Shown: positions 1 to 9,961 of the stretch, piece after piece
How the letters are laid out: each line of letters opens with the position of its first letter
Numbering within the stretch: the first letter of the stretch is position 1
NCBI RefSeq assembly: GCF_014610845.1
Contig: NZ_JABTCG010000003.1
Span: forward strand, 310,001 to 374,000
Reading direction: 5' to 3'
Length of the DNA stretch: 64,000 nt
Source of the DNA: Maribacter arenosus
GTDB lineage: Bacteria; Bacteroidota; Bacteroidia; Flavobacteriales; Flavobacteriaceae
Notes under the pieces: model-generated
Told to the model about the DNA's origin: nothing
The model's database searches: none
The model's input: the letters and a program-made list of their open reading frames with translations, nothing else
Translations under genes and position numbers: made by a program

Positions 1-232
1 TGACTACCATCGGTGCTTCATGTAGTGTTTTGAGAAACTCAAGACCGTCTAAGATAGGCATATGGATATCCAAGAAAACAATGTCTACTTCATGGCTTTG
101 TAAATAGGTAGATGCGTCTACGGCGTTAGAGAATGTACTCACAAGTTGTAGTTCCTTCACCTGATCAACGTAGTTCTTGAGTACATTGATAGCCAATGGC
201 TCGTCATCGATTACAATCGCTTTAAGTTCCAT
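1..232 (-). CDS. LytTR-family response regulator, N-terminal receiver part (truncated by window edge)
   Basis: The first 77 codons of a response regulator are in the window; the rest lies beyond base 1. The translation starts MELKAIVIDDEPLAINVLKN. It shows the receiver acidic pair D9-D10 and the phospho-acceptor D55 in FLDIHMP, followed by a DG turn. Such receivers paired with a PF06580-type kinase normally carry a C-terminal LytTR DNA-binding domain, but that part is not visible. The ATG shares one base with the TAA of the upstream kinase gene (TAATG), so the two are translationally coupled. Its targets cannot be read from the sequence; adjacency to the glycan locus is only suggestive. Confidence 0.9.
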   Translation of the reverse strand, partial: MELKAIVIDDEPLAINVLKNYVDQVKELQLVSTFSNAVDASTYLQSHEVDIVFLDIHMPILDGLEFLKTLHEAPMVV

Positions 233-1362
233 TATACCTTTAAATTTAGTTCAACATTAAATCTATCGTCTTTCTCATATATTCTAAGGTCGTAATCATC
301 TGGCTCATAACCCAGTTCTAGCCTTTTTTTAACATTTGATAACCCGATACCACCTCCACGGGGATAAGAATTCCCGGCATTTCTTTTTTTCGGGATGGTA
401 TTCGATACCCTGAAAAACAAATCGTCCCCTTCCACCTTGATCTCGATGTCAATATACATTTTCCCTATATTTTGACTGGCTCCATGTTTAAAACAGTTTT
501 CGATAAGCGGAATGAGCAACATAGGCGATATTTTTTTATTCTCGAGACTACCTGAAAGCTGCATATTCACTTCAAGGGAATCGTCAAAACGAATTCGTTC
601 CAAATCGATGTAATTCTGTATGCATTCGATTTCGTTGGTCAGATCCTGTTTGGGTTTTTTGGTGGCATATAAAAGATACCGCATCAAATCGGAAAGTTTT
701 AGCACCACTTCAGGGGCTTTATCCGATTTTTCCAAGGTCAGCGAGTAAATATTGTTCAAGGTATTAAAAAAGAAATGGGGAGAAACCTGGGATCTTAGAA
801 ATTTTAATTCTGTGGTCAGCTGTCTTTTCTCCAAGTTATGCAACTTATTATTTTCACGAAGCCAATCGGCCGTTATTTTTATGGCAGTTACAAAAGATAC
901 CACATACAACTCCCCAAGCATGGTGGTAATCGCATAATTCAGGGTCAATGTATCGACCACCTCAGTGGCTTCGGGCATTACATCGGTGCTTACCAGATAA
1001 TAGGTAAGATTGAATTTGACCAAAAGCATTAATAAAAGTGAACCCAGTACCAAAAGGGCATAAGAGACGTACTTTTTATTGTAAACGAATTTGGGCATGA
1101 GGTAATACACATTGAAATAGGAAAGCGCTATATGGATCGGAAAGCCAATAAGGTTTGTTTTAAGGGAATAAACCAGATCATCATGAATACTTCCCCATCG
1201 TAACGTATTGAAAACAAAATAGATAGCCCAAAATATGATATGGTGAACATAGGTGATATCATAATCTTTCGACACACTCCTGCTAAAAAAACCATCAAGT
1301 CGTTGGTTTAAGTTGCGCTGATATTGTTCAGGATTTAATTCCTTTTTAATGGCGTTGGGCAT
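232..1362 (-). CDS. LytS/YehU-type sensor histidine kinase (His_kinase PF06580)
   Basis: A 376-residue membrane kinase. The N-terminal half carries about four hydrophobic segments (roughly residues 37-55, 68-90, 98-125 and 140-165). A short coiled linker leads to the phospho-acceptor block around H196 (SQVSPHFFFNTLNN), typical of PF06580 kinases, whose usual form is NPHFLFN. An ATPase region follows, with LIENCFKHG as the N box and GGGIGLSNVKKRL as the G box. It is the partner of the overlapping response regulator (TAATG). No periplasmic ligand domain is evident, so the signal is unknown. It is divergent from the glycan operon starting at about 1.5 kb, with about 110 bp between the track start and that operon's longest reading frame. 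Confidence 0.93.
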   Translation of the reverse strand: MPNAIKKELNPEQYQRNLNQRLDGFFSRSVSKDYDITYVHHIIFWAIYFVFNTLRWGSIHDDLVYSLKTNLIGFPIHIALSYFNVYYLMPKFVYNKKYVSYALLVLGSLLLMLLVKFNLTYYLVSTDVMPEATEVVDTLTLNYAITTMLGELYVVSFVTAIKITADWLRENNKLHNLEKRQLTTELKFLRSQVSPHFFFNTLNNIYSLTLEKSDKAPEVVLKLSDLMRYLLYATKKPKQDLTNEIECIQNYIDLERIRFDDSLEVNMQLSGSLENKKISPMLLIPLIENCFKHGASQNIGKMYIDIEIKVEGDDLFFRVSNTIPKKRNAGNSYPRGGGIGLSNVKKRLELGYEPDDYDLRIYEKDDRFNVELNLKV

Positions 1363-1439
1363 TGGTGCATAGTTGTTGGTCTAAAAATGTTCCGATTTTA
1401 AATAAAAGTGGCAACATTTATTAGGTTGAATTGCGTGGT

Positions 1440-1456
1440 AAGTTACTTATTTTTTG
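1440..1456 (+). promoter_or_regulatory. Possible Bacteroidota-type promoter upstream of the first GH92 gene
   Basis: A TA-(T)6-G stretch at 1448-1456 is one base longer than the flavobacterial -7 element TAnnTTTG. A TTG lies about 20 bases upstream. It would leave a leader of roughly 60 nt before the ATG at 1522. Weak: the spacer does not fit exactly and the region is AT-rich. Confidence 0.25.
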
Positions 1457-1521
1457 GATTACGGGTGTAAAAAATGAGCACACTATGTAATACGCACATA
1501 TTAACAAAACCAACCGGAAAA

Positions 1522-3762
1522 ATGAAAATTCACTTTGTTTTAGCTATTGTTTTGATAGGCATGGTTTCCTCATGTGCTAAAAAGGGGAACACTTTAGATG
1601 CAAAAGAATCTATTCAATATGTTGACCCCTTCATAGGAACTGGCGGTCACGGCCATACCTACCCAGGGGCGACCTCCCCTTTTGGGCGTGTGCAACCCAG
1701 TCCGGACAATGGCACTGCTGGGTGGGACTGGTGTTCGGGATACCACATCAGTGATTCGATCATTTCCGGTTTTGCGCAATTACATTTAAGCGGCACCGGT
1801 ATTGGTGATCTCGCCGATGTACTTTTAATGCCGACAAATTCTGAGGTAGACCTTGGTCTTTTCGGAAAGACAAGGGATTCCTTACCCTATACTTCAAAAT
1901 TTTCACATGATCAAGAAGAGGCTTCTCCAGGATATTATAAGGTGCTTTTACAAGACCCTGATATTGAGGTTGAACTTACTGCGAATGATTATGTTGCCTA
2001 CCATAAATACACCTACAATACATCGGGCACTCCTTCCTTTATTATTGATTTGGGCTATGCAGTCAATTGGGACAAGCCCTTGGATTGCCATTTAAATTTG
2101 GAAACCGATCAACGTATTGTAGGGTATCGCTTTAGTACGGGTTGGGCAAAAAACCAAAAGGTGTTCTTTGCTATTGAAACCTCGAGTCCAATGGTCGGGC
2201 AGCGAATGATTGGCGATTCACTGGCAGATAGTACCTCCACTCAGGTTTCCGGGATTAAGGCCGGCGGTCAGTTCTTTTTTAATGGGGATATGGACAACGT
2301 TGAAATCAAAATCGCGGTTTCATCGGTCAGTATTGATAATGCGAAGGAAAATCTACGCCTTCAAGGTAGCCCGAGTTTTGAAGAAACAAGGGAAACTACT
2401 AAGGGCGCATGGAGCGATGTCCTGTCCAATATTACTATAGAAACCCCGATCGACTCCCTCAAAACAATCTTCTATACGTCACTCTATCATACCCAAGTGG
2501 CACCAACCCTTTTTAATGATTTGAATGGGGAGTTCAGAATGCAGAACGATAGTATTGCCAAAACAGATTTTAAGGTGTATTCATCTTTGTCGCTATGGGA
2601 TGTTTTTCGAGCTGAAACCCCGCTACTAAGTATCATAGATCCTAGCAGGCTTGATGATATGGTAAAATCCATGTTAGTGTATTATGACCAAAGTGGGGTC
2701 TTGCCTGTATGGGTGTTGTCGGGCAATGAAACAGGAACCATGCCTGGTTATCATTCAGTCTCCATAATCGCCGAAGCGATACTAAAAGGGCATAATGCCT
2801 TTGATGTGGAGAAAGCTTATAACGCCATGAAGAAGACCATGATGGGTGATGAACGTGGGTTGGAAGCCTATAAAGAATTTGGGTATATTCCGTTTGAGGT
2901 CATGGATCAATCCGTTTCCATAAGTCTTGAATATGCCTATAATGATTGGTGTGTGGCCCAAGTGGCCAAAAAGTTAGGCAAGGAAAACGACTACGAATAT
3001 TTTATGGATCGCTCCAAGGCGTATCAGAACTTTTACGATGTACGTACAGGATTTTTAAGGGGTAAATCAAAAAATGGCAAGGAATTTCATGAACCTTTTG
3101 ACCCCAAATCTTCCAATCATATAGAGGATACCGATTATACAGAGGGCAATGCATGGCAGCACAGCTGGTATGTGCTGCATGATGTCGAAGGACTTATAGC
3201 ACTACATGGTAGAAAAGAGTCTTTCGCGCTTATGGTAGAACAACTTTTTACCGAAGATTCCGACCTAAGTGGTCATAATGTATCCCCTGATATTTCTGGC
3301 CTAATAGGGCAATATGCCCATGGCAATGAACCCAGTCACCATATCGCCTACATGTTGAATAAGTCAGATGCCCCTTGGCGCACCCAATATTGGGTAAGGG
3401 AAATTCTGAACACACAATATACTACCCAACCCGACGGCTTGAGCGGTAATGAGGATTGTGGGCAAATGTCGGCTTGGTATATCATGAGTGCTATGGGCAT
3501 TTATCCGATGAATCCTGCTTCAGGTGAATATGAAATCGGAAGTCCATTGTTCGAAAAAACGACCATAAAGCTGCCCAATGATAAGACTTTTGTGATTTCA
3601 GCCCCCAACACCTCCAGGGAAAACTTATATGTACAATCCGTGACGTTGAATGGTACGATCTTAAATACGACGTACATTCTCCATGAGGATATCATGGCGG
3701 GTGGCATACTTGAATTCGACATGGGACCGACGCCCAATAAGGAATGGGGAATAACAAAATAA
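1522..3762 (+). CDS. GH92 family alpha-mannosidase, lipoprotein (copy 1)
   Basis: Exo-acting, calcium-dependent inverting alpha-mannosidase family. I place the start at 1522 rather than the in-frame ATG at 1474, because MKIHFVLAIVLIGMVSSC is a clean lipoprotein signal with lipobox VSSC. The mature protein opens with the GH92 signature VDPFIGTGGHGHTYPGATSP. The probable catalytic acid is E541 in EGNAWQ and the Asp-rich base region is GNEDCGQMSAWY around residues 642-653. HGNEPSHH lies between them; this motif is shared with copy 2 and altered in copies 3 and 4. The length (746 aa) is normal for the family. It is the first gene of the locus, and its TAA overlaps the symporter ATG. Lys-Lys after the lipid Cys may favour surface export, but this is inference. 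Confidence 0.94.
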   Translation: MKIHFVLAIVLIGMVSSCAKKGNTLDAKESIQYVDPFIGTGGHGHTYPGATSPFGRVQPSPDNGTAGWDWCSGYHISDSIISGFAQLHLSGTGIGDLADVLLMPTNSEVDLGLFGKTRDSLPYTSKFSHDQEEASPGYYKVLLQDPDIEVELTANDYVAYHKYTYNTSGTPSFIIDLGYAVNWDKPLDCHLNLETDQRIVGYRFSTGWAKNQKVFFAIETSSPMVGQRMIGDSLADSTSTQVSGIKAGGQFFFNGDMDNVEIKIAVSSVSIDNAKENLRLQGSPSFEETRETTKGAWSDVLSNITIETPIDSLKTIFYTSLYHTQVAPTLFNDLNGEFRMQNDSIAKTDFKVYSSLSLWDVFRAETPLLSIIDPSRLDDMVKSMLVYYDQSGVLPVWVLSGNETGTMPGYHSVSIIAEAILKGHNAFDVEKAYNAMKKTMMGDERGLEAYKEFGYIPFEVMDQSVSISLEYAYNDWCVAQVAKKLGKENDYEYFMDRSKAYQNFYDVRTGFLRGKSKNGKEFHEPFDPKSSNHIEDTDYTEGNAWQHSWYVLHDVEGLIALHGRKESFALMVEQLFTEDSDLSGHNVSPDISGLIGQYAHGNEPSHHIAYMLNKSDAPWRTQYWVREILNTQYTTQPDGLSGNEDCGQMSAWYIMSAMGIYPMNPASGEYEIGSPLFEKTTIKLPNDKTFVISAPNTSRENLYVQSVTLNGTILNTTYILHEDIMAGGILEFDMGPTPNKEWGITK

Positions 3763-5615
3763 TGGCCACCATGGAACTCTCGACAATTGATATTGGAATT
3801 GTAATTGGCTATGTGGTCCTGACTGTCCTTTTTGGGCTTTGGGTTTCAAAAAGGGCCTCCAAGGATATTGATTCTTACTTTTTAGGGGGTAATGAGATTC
3901 CGTGGTATTACCTAGGCTTGTCCAATGCCTCGGGAATGTTCGATATTTCCGGAACCATGTGGTCGGTAACCATTATGTTCGTATATGGACTTAAAAGCGC
4001 ATGGTTACCGTGGTTATGGCCAGTTTGGAACCAAGTATTTGTGATGGTGTTTTTAGCGGCATGGTTACGGCGATCTAATGTGATGACCGGCGCGCAATGG
4101 ATAACTTACAGATTTGGGAAGGACTTTGGGGCCAAATTATCACACATTATCGTTACCGTTTTTGCTATTATCAGTACCCTTGGATTTATTTCCTACTTTT
4201 TTGAAGGAATAGGGAAGTTTGCCACTATATTCTTTCCGTGGGATTTGGCATTTGAAATTGGTCCGCTTCTGGTAAATTCCGAACAGGCTTATGCCTTGAT
4301 CATAATTGGAGTTACTACTATATATACCCTTAAAGGGGGTATGTATAGTGTGGTGGGTACTGAAGTGCTTCAGTTTATAATCATGACCATCTCATGTTTT
4401 GTCATCGGATATATCGCTTTCAATTCGATAACTGCGGAACAAGTTACCGCTGCAGTACCTGCCAATTGGAACGAATTATTCTTCGGATGGGAATTGGATA
4501 TAGATTGGACTGGGTATATCGATAGTGTGAATACAAAAATAGATGAGGATGGTTTTTCCCTTTTTGGGTTTTTGATCATTATGATGATTTTCAAGGGTAT
4601 TTTTGCAAGTTTGGCTGGTCCTGTGCCAAGTTATGATATGCAGCGGGTACTGTCGACCAGAAATGAGGTGGAAGCATCGAAAATGAGTGCTTTGACCATT
4701 GTTGTCCTTTCCGTACCTAGATATTTGATGATAGCTGGTTTTGCAGTTTTAGGGATTGTATACCTCGGACCCGAATTACAAAGTATGGGTGCGGGGGTTG
4801 ATTTCGAAACCCTCTTGCCGGTAGCTATTCAAAGATTTGTTCCCATTGGATTCAAAGGCCTTTTGTTAGCCGGACTCTTGGCAGCCTTTATGGGAACTTT
4901 TGCGGCCTTTATAAATTCTGCACCAGCCTATATTGTTAATGATATCTATAAGAAATATATAAATCCAAATGCATCTGACAGAACCTATGTCCGGTATAGT
5001 TATTTAGCCTCCATAATTATTGTGGTGGTTGGTCTAATCGGGGGATTTTTCGCCTCCTCTATCAATACCCTGACCCTATGGTTAACTTCTGCCCTATATG
5101 GGGGATATGCTGCGGCAAATGCGTTGAAATGGGTATGGTGGCGGTTCAATTCCTATGGCTATTTTTGGGGAATGTTGGCTGGGCTCATTGCTGCGACCAT
5201 AGTTCCACAGTTATATCCCAATACCGCGGCCATATATCTCTTTCCGTTTATCTTATTGATTTCCTTTATTGGATGTTTTATGGGCGTAATTTTTGCCAAA
5301 GCCGATGACATGGAAGTTTTAAAGCATTTTTATAAGACAACAAAACCTTGGGGATTTTGGAAACCTGTAATTCGCGAAATTCAAAAAGAAGATCCAAATT
5401 TTCAACCCAACAGGAACTTTTGGAGAGATGCTTTCAATTGTTCTATCGGTATAATTTGGCAAATGACCTTTGTCCTGGCACCGATCTACTTGATCATCAA
5501 AGAATATTATAATTTGGCTTTTGTGGTATTAGTAATGGCGATTACTTCTGTAGTACTCAAGAAAACCTGGTACGACAAACTTGAAAATAGCGAATTAGTG
5601 GATAAAAATGTATAG
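3762..5615 (+). CDS. Sodium:solute symporter (SSS/SLC5 family)
   Basis: A polytopic inner-membrane protein with about 13-14 hydrophobic helices. It belongs to the SSS family by its helix 1 region ([20 protein letters not shown]), the following [18 protein letters not shown] motif and the glycine-rich helices. The start at 3762 forms a TAATG overlap with the GH92 stop; an ATG at 3744 inside the GH92 gene and another at 3771 also exist. Position between a mannosidase and a mannoside phosphorylase suggests import of mannose or Man-GlcNAc across the inner membrane, complementing the distant SusC/SusD. Substrate is inferred, not shown. The C-terminal cytoplasmic stretch of about 80 residues before the last helices is common in Bacteroidota members. 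Confidence 0.92.
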   Translation: MATMELSTIDIGIVIGYVVLTVLFGLWVSKRASKDIDSYFLGGNEIPWYYLGLSNASGMFDISGTMWSVTIMFVYGLKSAWLPWLWPVWNQVFVMVFLAAWLRRSNVMTGAQWITYRFGKDFGAKLSHIIVTVFAIISTLGFISYFFEGIGKFATIFFPWDLAFEIGPLLVNSEQAYALIIIGVTTIYTLKGGMYSVVGTEVLQFIIMTISCFVIGYIAFNSITAEQVTAAVPANWNELFFGWELDIDWTGYIDSVNTKIDEDGFSLFGFLIIMMIFKGIFASLAGPVPSYDMQRVLSTRNEVEASKMSALTIVVLSVPRYLMIAGFAVLGIVYLGPELQSMGAGVDFETLLPVAIQRFVPIGFKGLLLAGLLAAFMGTFAAFINSAPAYIVNDIYKKYINPNASDRTYVRYSYLASIIIVVVGLIGGFFASSINTLTLWLTSALYGGYAAANALKWVWWRFNSYGYFWGMLAGLIAATIVPQLYPNTAAIYLFPFILLISFIGCFMGVIFAKADDMEVLKHFYKTTKPWGFWKPVIREIQKEDPNFQPNRNFWRDAFNCSIGIIWQMTFVLAPIYLIIKEYYNLAFVVLVMAITSVVLKKTWYDKLENSELVDKNV

Positions 5616-5616
5616 T

Positions 5617-6582
5617 ATGAGTAAGATACCTTGGCAAGAAAGACCTAAAAACTGTGATGATGTTCTTTGGCGTTACAGCGAAAATCCTATTATTAAGAGA
5701 AACGATATCCCTTCATCGAACAGTATTTTCAATAGTGCCGTTGTACCCTTTAAGGATGGTTATGCAGGGGTTTTTAGGTGCGACAATAAAGCGGTACAAA
5801 TGAACATTTTTGCTGGTTTTAGCACAGATGGGATACATTGGGAGATCGATCACCAACCCATTACCATGAAAGCGGGAAATACCAAAATGATCGACTCCGA
5901 TTATAAATACGATCCCAGGGTGGTATTTATCGAAGATAGATATTGGGTGACATGGTGCAATGGATATCACGGACCAACTATAGGTATCGGCTATACCTTT
6001 GATTTCAAGGAATTCTTTCAATGCGAGAATGCCTTTTTACCGTTCAATAGAAATGGGGTGTTGTTTCCGACTAAATTTAATGGTCGCTACGCCATGTTGA
6101 GCCGCCCGAGTGATAATGGCCATACACCATTTGGCGATATTTATATGAGTTTTAGCCCCGATATGAAATACTGGGGAGAACACAGATGTGTTATGAAAGT
6201 AGCCCCTTTCGAGGATAGTGCTTGGCAAAGTTGTAAAATCGGTGCAGGTACCGTGCCTATATTGACCAAAGAGGGCTGGTTGATTTTCTATCATGGCGTG
6301 ATCAACACCTGTAACGGATTCCGTTATTCGGTGGGTTCGGCTATTTTAGATGAGAATGAACCTGATAAAGTGAAATATAGATCTCAACCTTATCTTTTGG
6401 CGCCTACCGAATTGTATGAACAGGTCGGCGATGTACCCAATGTGGTATTTCCTTGTGCGGCCTTGCATTCAATCGAAGAGGATAAAATGGCCATTTATTA
6501 TGGCGCAGCCGATACGGTTACGGCAATGGCCTTTGGGCATATTTCGGCCATCATCGAATTCACCAAGAAGAATAGTCTCTAA
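5617..6582 (+). CDS. GH130 beta-1,4-mannosyl-N-acetylglucosamine phosphorylase-type enzyme
   Basis: About 321 residues with no signal peptide, so cytoplasmic. The opening [10 protein letters not shown] followed by [11 protein letters not shown] and NSAVVPF is typical of GH130 enzymes of the group that phosphorolyses Man-beta-1,4-GlcNAc or related beta-mannosides to mannose-1-phosphate. The catalytic Asp is most likely in KYDPRVVF (D99 from this start), and the phosphate-site region is [16 protein letters not shown] chose 5617, giving one base between the symporter TAG and the ATG; 5608 is an in-frame alternative overlapping by 8 nt. In this locus it would process the core disaccharide left after endo-cleavage of the chitobiose unit, replacing a GH2 beta-mannosidase, of which I see none. 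Confidence 0.9.
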   Translation: MSKIPWQERPKNCDDVLWRYSENPIIKRNDIPSSNSIFNSAVVPFKDGYAGVFRCDNKAVQMNIFAGFSTDGIHWEIDHQPITMKAGNTKMIDSDYKYDPRVVFIEDRYWVTWCNGYHGPTIGIGYTFDFKEFFQCENAFLPFNRNGVLFPTKFNGRYAMLSRPSDNGHTPFGDIYMSFSPDMKYWGEHRCVMKVAPFEDSAWQSCKIGAGTVPILTKEGWLIFYHGVINTCNGFRYSVGSAILDENEPDKVKYRSQPYLLAPTELYEQVGDVPNVVFPCAALHSIEEDKMAIYYGAADTVTAMAFGHISAIIEFTKKNSL

Positions 6583-6592
6583 TAGTGAAGAT

Positions 6593-7672
6593 ATGAATAG
6601 GTACTTAGATAATAAGAAAATTGTAAGTCTGGTCCTTTTTCTACTCTATGTCGGATGTGTTTGGTTAGCAGCACAGGAGTCCCCACGACACTATATCACC
6701 TATAAAACTATTGATGAACTGAGTATTGATGGCAAAGGCGATGAGCCTTCATGGCAGAAGGCACCATGGAGCGATACTTTTATCGATATAGAGGGTAAAA
6801 AGGAACCTACCTATAAGACACAAATGAAAATGTTGTGGGATGAAACCTGTCTATATGTCTATACCAAATTGGAGGAACCACACATTTGGGCAACATTGAA
6901 AGAAAGGGATACGGTCATTTTTTATAATAATGATTTCGAGATTTTTATCGACCCTGATGGGGATACCCACAATTACATGGAATTCGAGATGAATGCCTTG
7001 AATACCATTTGGGATTTACTCCTGACCAAACCCTACAGGAATCATGGAATAGTCCTCGATAGTTGGGATATCCAAGGTATAAAAACGGCGGTTCATGTTG
7101 ATGGGACTTTAAATGATCCAAGCGATCTGGATAAAGGATGGAGCGTTGAGATAGCCATTCCATGGGAAGTATTGTCAGAGGCCAATACACATAACAAAGT
7201 ACCGGTAAAGGAATTCTGGCGATTCGGTTTTTCAAGGGTCAATTGGGAATTCGATTTAAAGGATGATCGATACTCAAGAAAGAAGGATGCTGATGGCAAT
7301 TATTTGCCAGAATACAATTGGGTATGGTCTCCCCAATATGTCATAAACATGCATGAGCCAGAAAAATGGGGCTATGTGTATTTTTCTGAAAAGGAAGTTG
7401 GATCAAAGGATACCTTCACAATACCGGAGGATGAGCATATAAAATGGTATCTCTATGAATTATATCGAGATCAGATCGATGAAAACAAACGACAAGCAAA
7501 ATGGAAAAAGATGAAGGGACAGTTATATGGTGAATCTAAAATGATATTAGGAAAAAAGATAATCCCAGTATTGGAACATCAAAAAGTCGGTTTCGTTCTG
7601 TGGACGAAAAGTCCATTCACGGGTAAGACGTTGTTGATTGAGGATGACGGCAAATTTTTAAGTGTTGATTGA
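6593..7672 (+). CDS. Secreted CBM9-like (carbohydrate-binding family 9-like) protein
   Basis: A 359-residue exported protein. The start at 6593 gives a signal peptide (KIVSLVLFLLYVGCVWLAAQ); longer in-frame extensions run into the GH130 gene. The body matches the CBM9-like/DOMON-type fold seen alone in Bacteroidota: an IDGKGDEPSWQKAPWSDTF entry strand, LWDETCLYVYTKLEEPH, DFEIFIDPDGDTHNYMEFE, and WSVEIAIPW. These single-domain proteins are usually annotated as carbohydrate-binding family 9-like, with no proven activity. A C-terminal tail of about 100 residues (from around 260) is charged and of unknown role. It sits 10 nt after GH130 and overlaps the next GH92, so it is clearly part of the operon. 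It may bind glycan or glycoprotein, which is inference. Confidence 0.82.
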   Translation: MNRYLDNKKIVSLVLFLLYVGCVWLAAQESPRHYITYKTIDELSIDGKGDEPSWQKAPWSDTFIDIEGKKEPTYKTQMKMLWDETCLYVYTKLEEPHIWATLKERDTVIFYNNDFEIFIDPDGDTHNYMEFEMNALNTIWDLLLTKPYRNHGIVLDSWDIQGIKTAVHVDGTLNDPSDLDKGWSVEIAIPWEVLSEANTHNKVPVKEFWRFGFSRVNWEFDLKDDRYSRKKDADGNYLPEYNWVWSPQYVINMHEPEKWGYVYFSEKEVGSKDTFTIPEDEHIKWYLYELYRDQIDENKRQAKWKKMKGQLYGESKMILGKKIIPVLEHQKVGFVLWTKSPFTGKTLLIEDDGKFLSVD

Positions 7673-9959
7673 GTCTGCTATTCTTAAATATAAAACGTTT
7701 TTCTTTGGCATTAGGAAGTTATGTTGTGCAATTTTAGTAGCCCTTTTGCCCATTTCTTCATGTAAGCAGGAGACACCTATCATAGCCCAGGAAAATCTTA
7801 GCCAGTTTGTGAATCCGTTTATCGGCACAGATGGTCCTGGCAATACCTATCCAGGGGCAACCACGCCTTTCGGAATGGTACAATTGAGTCCGGATATCGG
7901 TATCCCTGGGTGGGATAGGATTGCCGGTTATTATTATCAGGATACCATCATCAGCGGTTTTTCCCATACCCATTTGACCGGCACCGGGGCAGGTGACCTA
8001 TATGATATTTTGGTCATGCCCTCTAATAGTAAATCTTCAAAAAAAATCAAGGAGAATGGCTTTAGGCCCTATTCCACATTCAGTCATGATAAGGAAATGG
8101 CATCCCCTGGGTACTATACCGTCGATTTGTTGGATTATGGTATTAAAGCGGAAATGACAGCAACCAAACGTGTAGGCATCCACAGATATACCTTCCCCAA
8201 GGATGATAGTACCAAAATACACGTCGATTTGGGCTATGCCTTGAATTGGGATAGGCCAACCGATACCTATTTGGAAGTGGTCAACGATTCCCTAATAAAG
8301 GGCTATAGAATGTCAACTGGTTGGGCCAAAGACCAACGTATCTATTTTTCCATGCATTTTTCAAAACCATTTAACAGCTATAGTATTTACAAGGATGACC
8401 AAGAGGTTGTGTCTCCTGTAAAAGGGGTGGATACGAAAATCCAATTGGATTATACCATGGATGAAGGGGGGCAATTGGTCATTAAAACCGGGCTTTCAAC
8501 AGCAGGCATCGACGGTGCCGAGCAAGCAGTCGCCATGGAGACACCAGGCTTTAATTTTGATTTTTATAAAGGCAAAGCAGCAGAGGTTTGGGAAAATGAA
8601 TTGTCCAAAATCAAGATAATATCTAATGATGTGGGTAAAAAAAGTGTTTTCTATACGATGATGTACCAATCTATGTTGGCACCCACACTGTTGAGCGACT
8701 TGGATGGAAAATATAAAGCGGCCAATGATACAATTGGCATCTCAAAGGGTTTTGATCGGTACGATACTTTTTCCCTTTGGGATACGTTTAGGGCAGCACA
8801 TCCCTTATACACCATCATCCAGCAAGAAAAAGTACCCGATATGGTGCAATCTATGTTGGCACATTATAAGGAGACCGGAATCTTGCCTGTTTGGTCCATG
8901 CAAGGCAATGAGACCAATATGATGATCGGGTATCATGCCGTACCCGTGATTGTCGATGCCTATTTTAAAGGGTTCCCCTTTGATAAGGAGTTGGCGTATA
9001 AGGCCTGTAAGGCTAGTGCGATGGTCAATGAACGTCAAATAGATGTTTATAGGGAAAAAGGATTTATTCCCGTAGATGATACACATGAGAATTGGTCAGT
9101 GTCGAAGACCATGGAGTATGCCTATGATGATTGGTGTATTGCCATGTTCGCTAAAGAGTTGGGCTACGAAAAAGATTATAAGGAATTCTTAGGTCGTTCT
9201 AAAAACTGGAAAAACCTCTACAATGAAAAAAACTCATGGTTACAACCAAAAGGCACTAGGGGTAGTTTTATAACACCATTTGTTCCTAAGGAATATTCAA
9301 CCTATTTCTGTGAAAGTAATGCATGGCAATACTACTGGTTCGTACCCCAGGATATTGAAGGACTCATAGCGAAAACAGGGGGTAAGGAACGTTTTGGCCA
9401 AAAACTCGATTCCATGTTCACCTATGCGCCACAGGCGGGTGATAAATTACCGATTTTCAGTACGGGAATGATCGGGCAGTATGCCCATGGAAACGAACCG
9501 AGCCACCATGTGGCTTATTTGTACAATTATTTGGATCAGCCATCAAAAACGCAGACCTTAGTGCGGCAAATACTGGAAGAACAATACGCCAACGCTCCCA
9601 ATGGCCATTGCGGCAATGAGGATTGCGGTCAAATGTCATCATGGTATATTTTCGGGGCACTGGGCTTTTATCCTGTGAATCCAGCTCAGGGAGTATATGA
9701 TTTGGGGATACCCTTGTTTGAAGAAGCTGAAGTTTCTGTAGGAAATGGAAAAATGCTAAGGATTGTCCAGAAGAATTTTTCAGAAGAAAACATATTCGTG
9801 GAATACGTAACTTTAAATGGAGAAACGCTGGACAGGAATTTTATAACGCACAAAGAGGTTACTGCTGGTGGGGAATTGGTTTATGTGATGGCCAATGACC
9901 CGAAAAAAGCTGATGGAAAAAAATTGAAATCCCCGGAAAGAAATAAGATATATAATTAA
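7662..9959 (+). CDS. GH92 family alpha-mannosidase, lipoprotein (copy 2), non-ATG start
   Basis: A GH92 paralogue close to copy 1. No ATG is available before the signal peptide; GTG at 7662 or TTG at 7665 must serve, overlapping the upstream TGA by 8-11 nt, so translation is probably coupled. The signal is KLCCAILVALLPISSC with a lipobox Cys. Motifs in order are VNPFIGTDGPGNTYPGATTP, the probable acid E551 in ESNAWQYYW (Ser replaces the usual Gly after Glu), HGNEPSHHVAY and GNEDCGQMSSWY. Retention of HGNEPSHH groups it with copy 1 and suggests the same linkage preference. The length (765 codons) is normal. A Lys-rich C-terminal tail (about 15 residues) is poorly conserved in appearance. Confidence 0.93.
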   Translation: MLIESAILKYKTFFFGIRKLCCAILVALLPISSCKQETPIIAQENLSQFVNPFIGTDGPGNTYPGATTPFGMVQLSPDIGIPGWDRIAGYYYQDTIISGFSHTHLTGTGAGDLYDILVMPSNSKSSKKIKENGFRPYSTFSHDKEMASPGYYTVDLLDYGIKAEMTATKRVGIHRYTFPKDDSTKIHVDLGYALNWDRPTDTYLEVVNDSLIKGYRMSTGWAKDQRIYFSMHFSKPFNSYSIYKDDQEVVSPVKGVDTKIQLDYTMDEGGQLVIKTGLSTAGIDGAEQAVAMETPGFNFDFYKGKAAEVWENELSKIKIISNDVGKKSVFYTMMYQSMLAPTLLSDLDGKYKAANDTIGISKGFDRYDTFSLWDTFRAAHPLYTIIQQEKVPDMVQSMLAHYKETGILPVWSMQGNETNMMIGYHAVPVIVDAYFKGFPFDKELAYKACKASAMVNERQIDVYREKGFIPVDDTHENWSVSKTMEYAYDDWCIAMFAKELGYEKDYKEFLGRSKNWKNLYNEKNSWLQPKGTRGSFITPFVPKEYSTYFCESNAWQYYWFVPQDIEGLIAKTGGKERFGQKLDSMFTYAPQAGDKLPIFSTGMIGQYAHGNEPSHHVAYLYNYLDQPSKTQTLVRQILEEQYANAPNGHCGNEDCGQMSSWYIFGALGFYPVNPAQGVYDLGIPLFEEAEVSVGNGKMLRIVQKNFSEENIFVEYVTLNGETLDRNFITHKEVTAGGELVYVMANDPKKADGKKLKSPERNKIYN

Positions 9960-9961
9960 TT

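Noticed and set aside
1-1362. LytTR two-component pair as the dedicated regulator of the N-glycan locus
   Set aside because: Only adjacency supports it; the kinase has no glycan-sensing domain and no LytTR-type direct repeats were recognised upstream of the locus.
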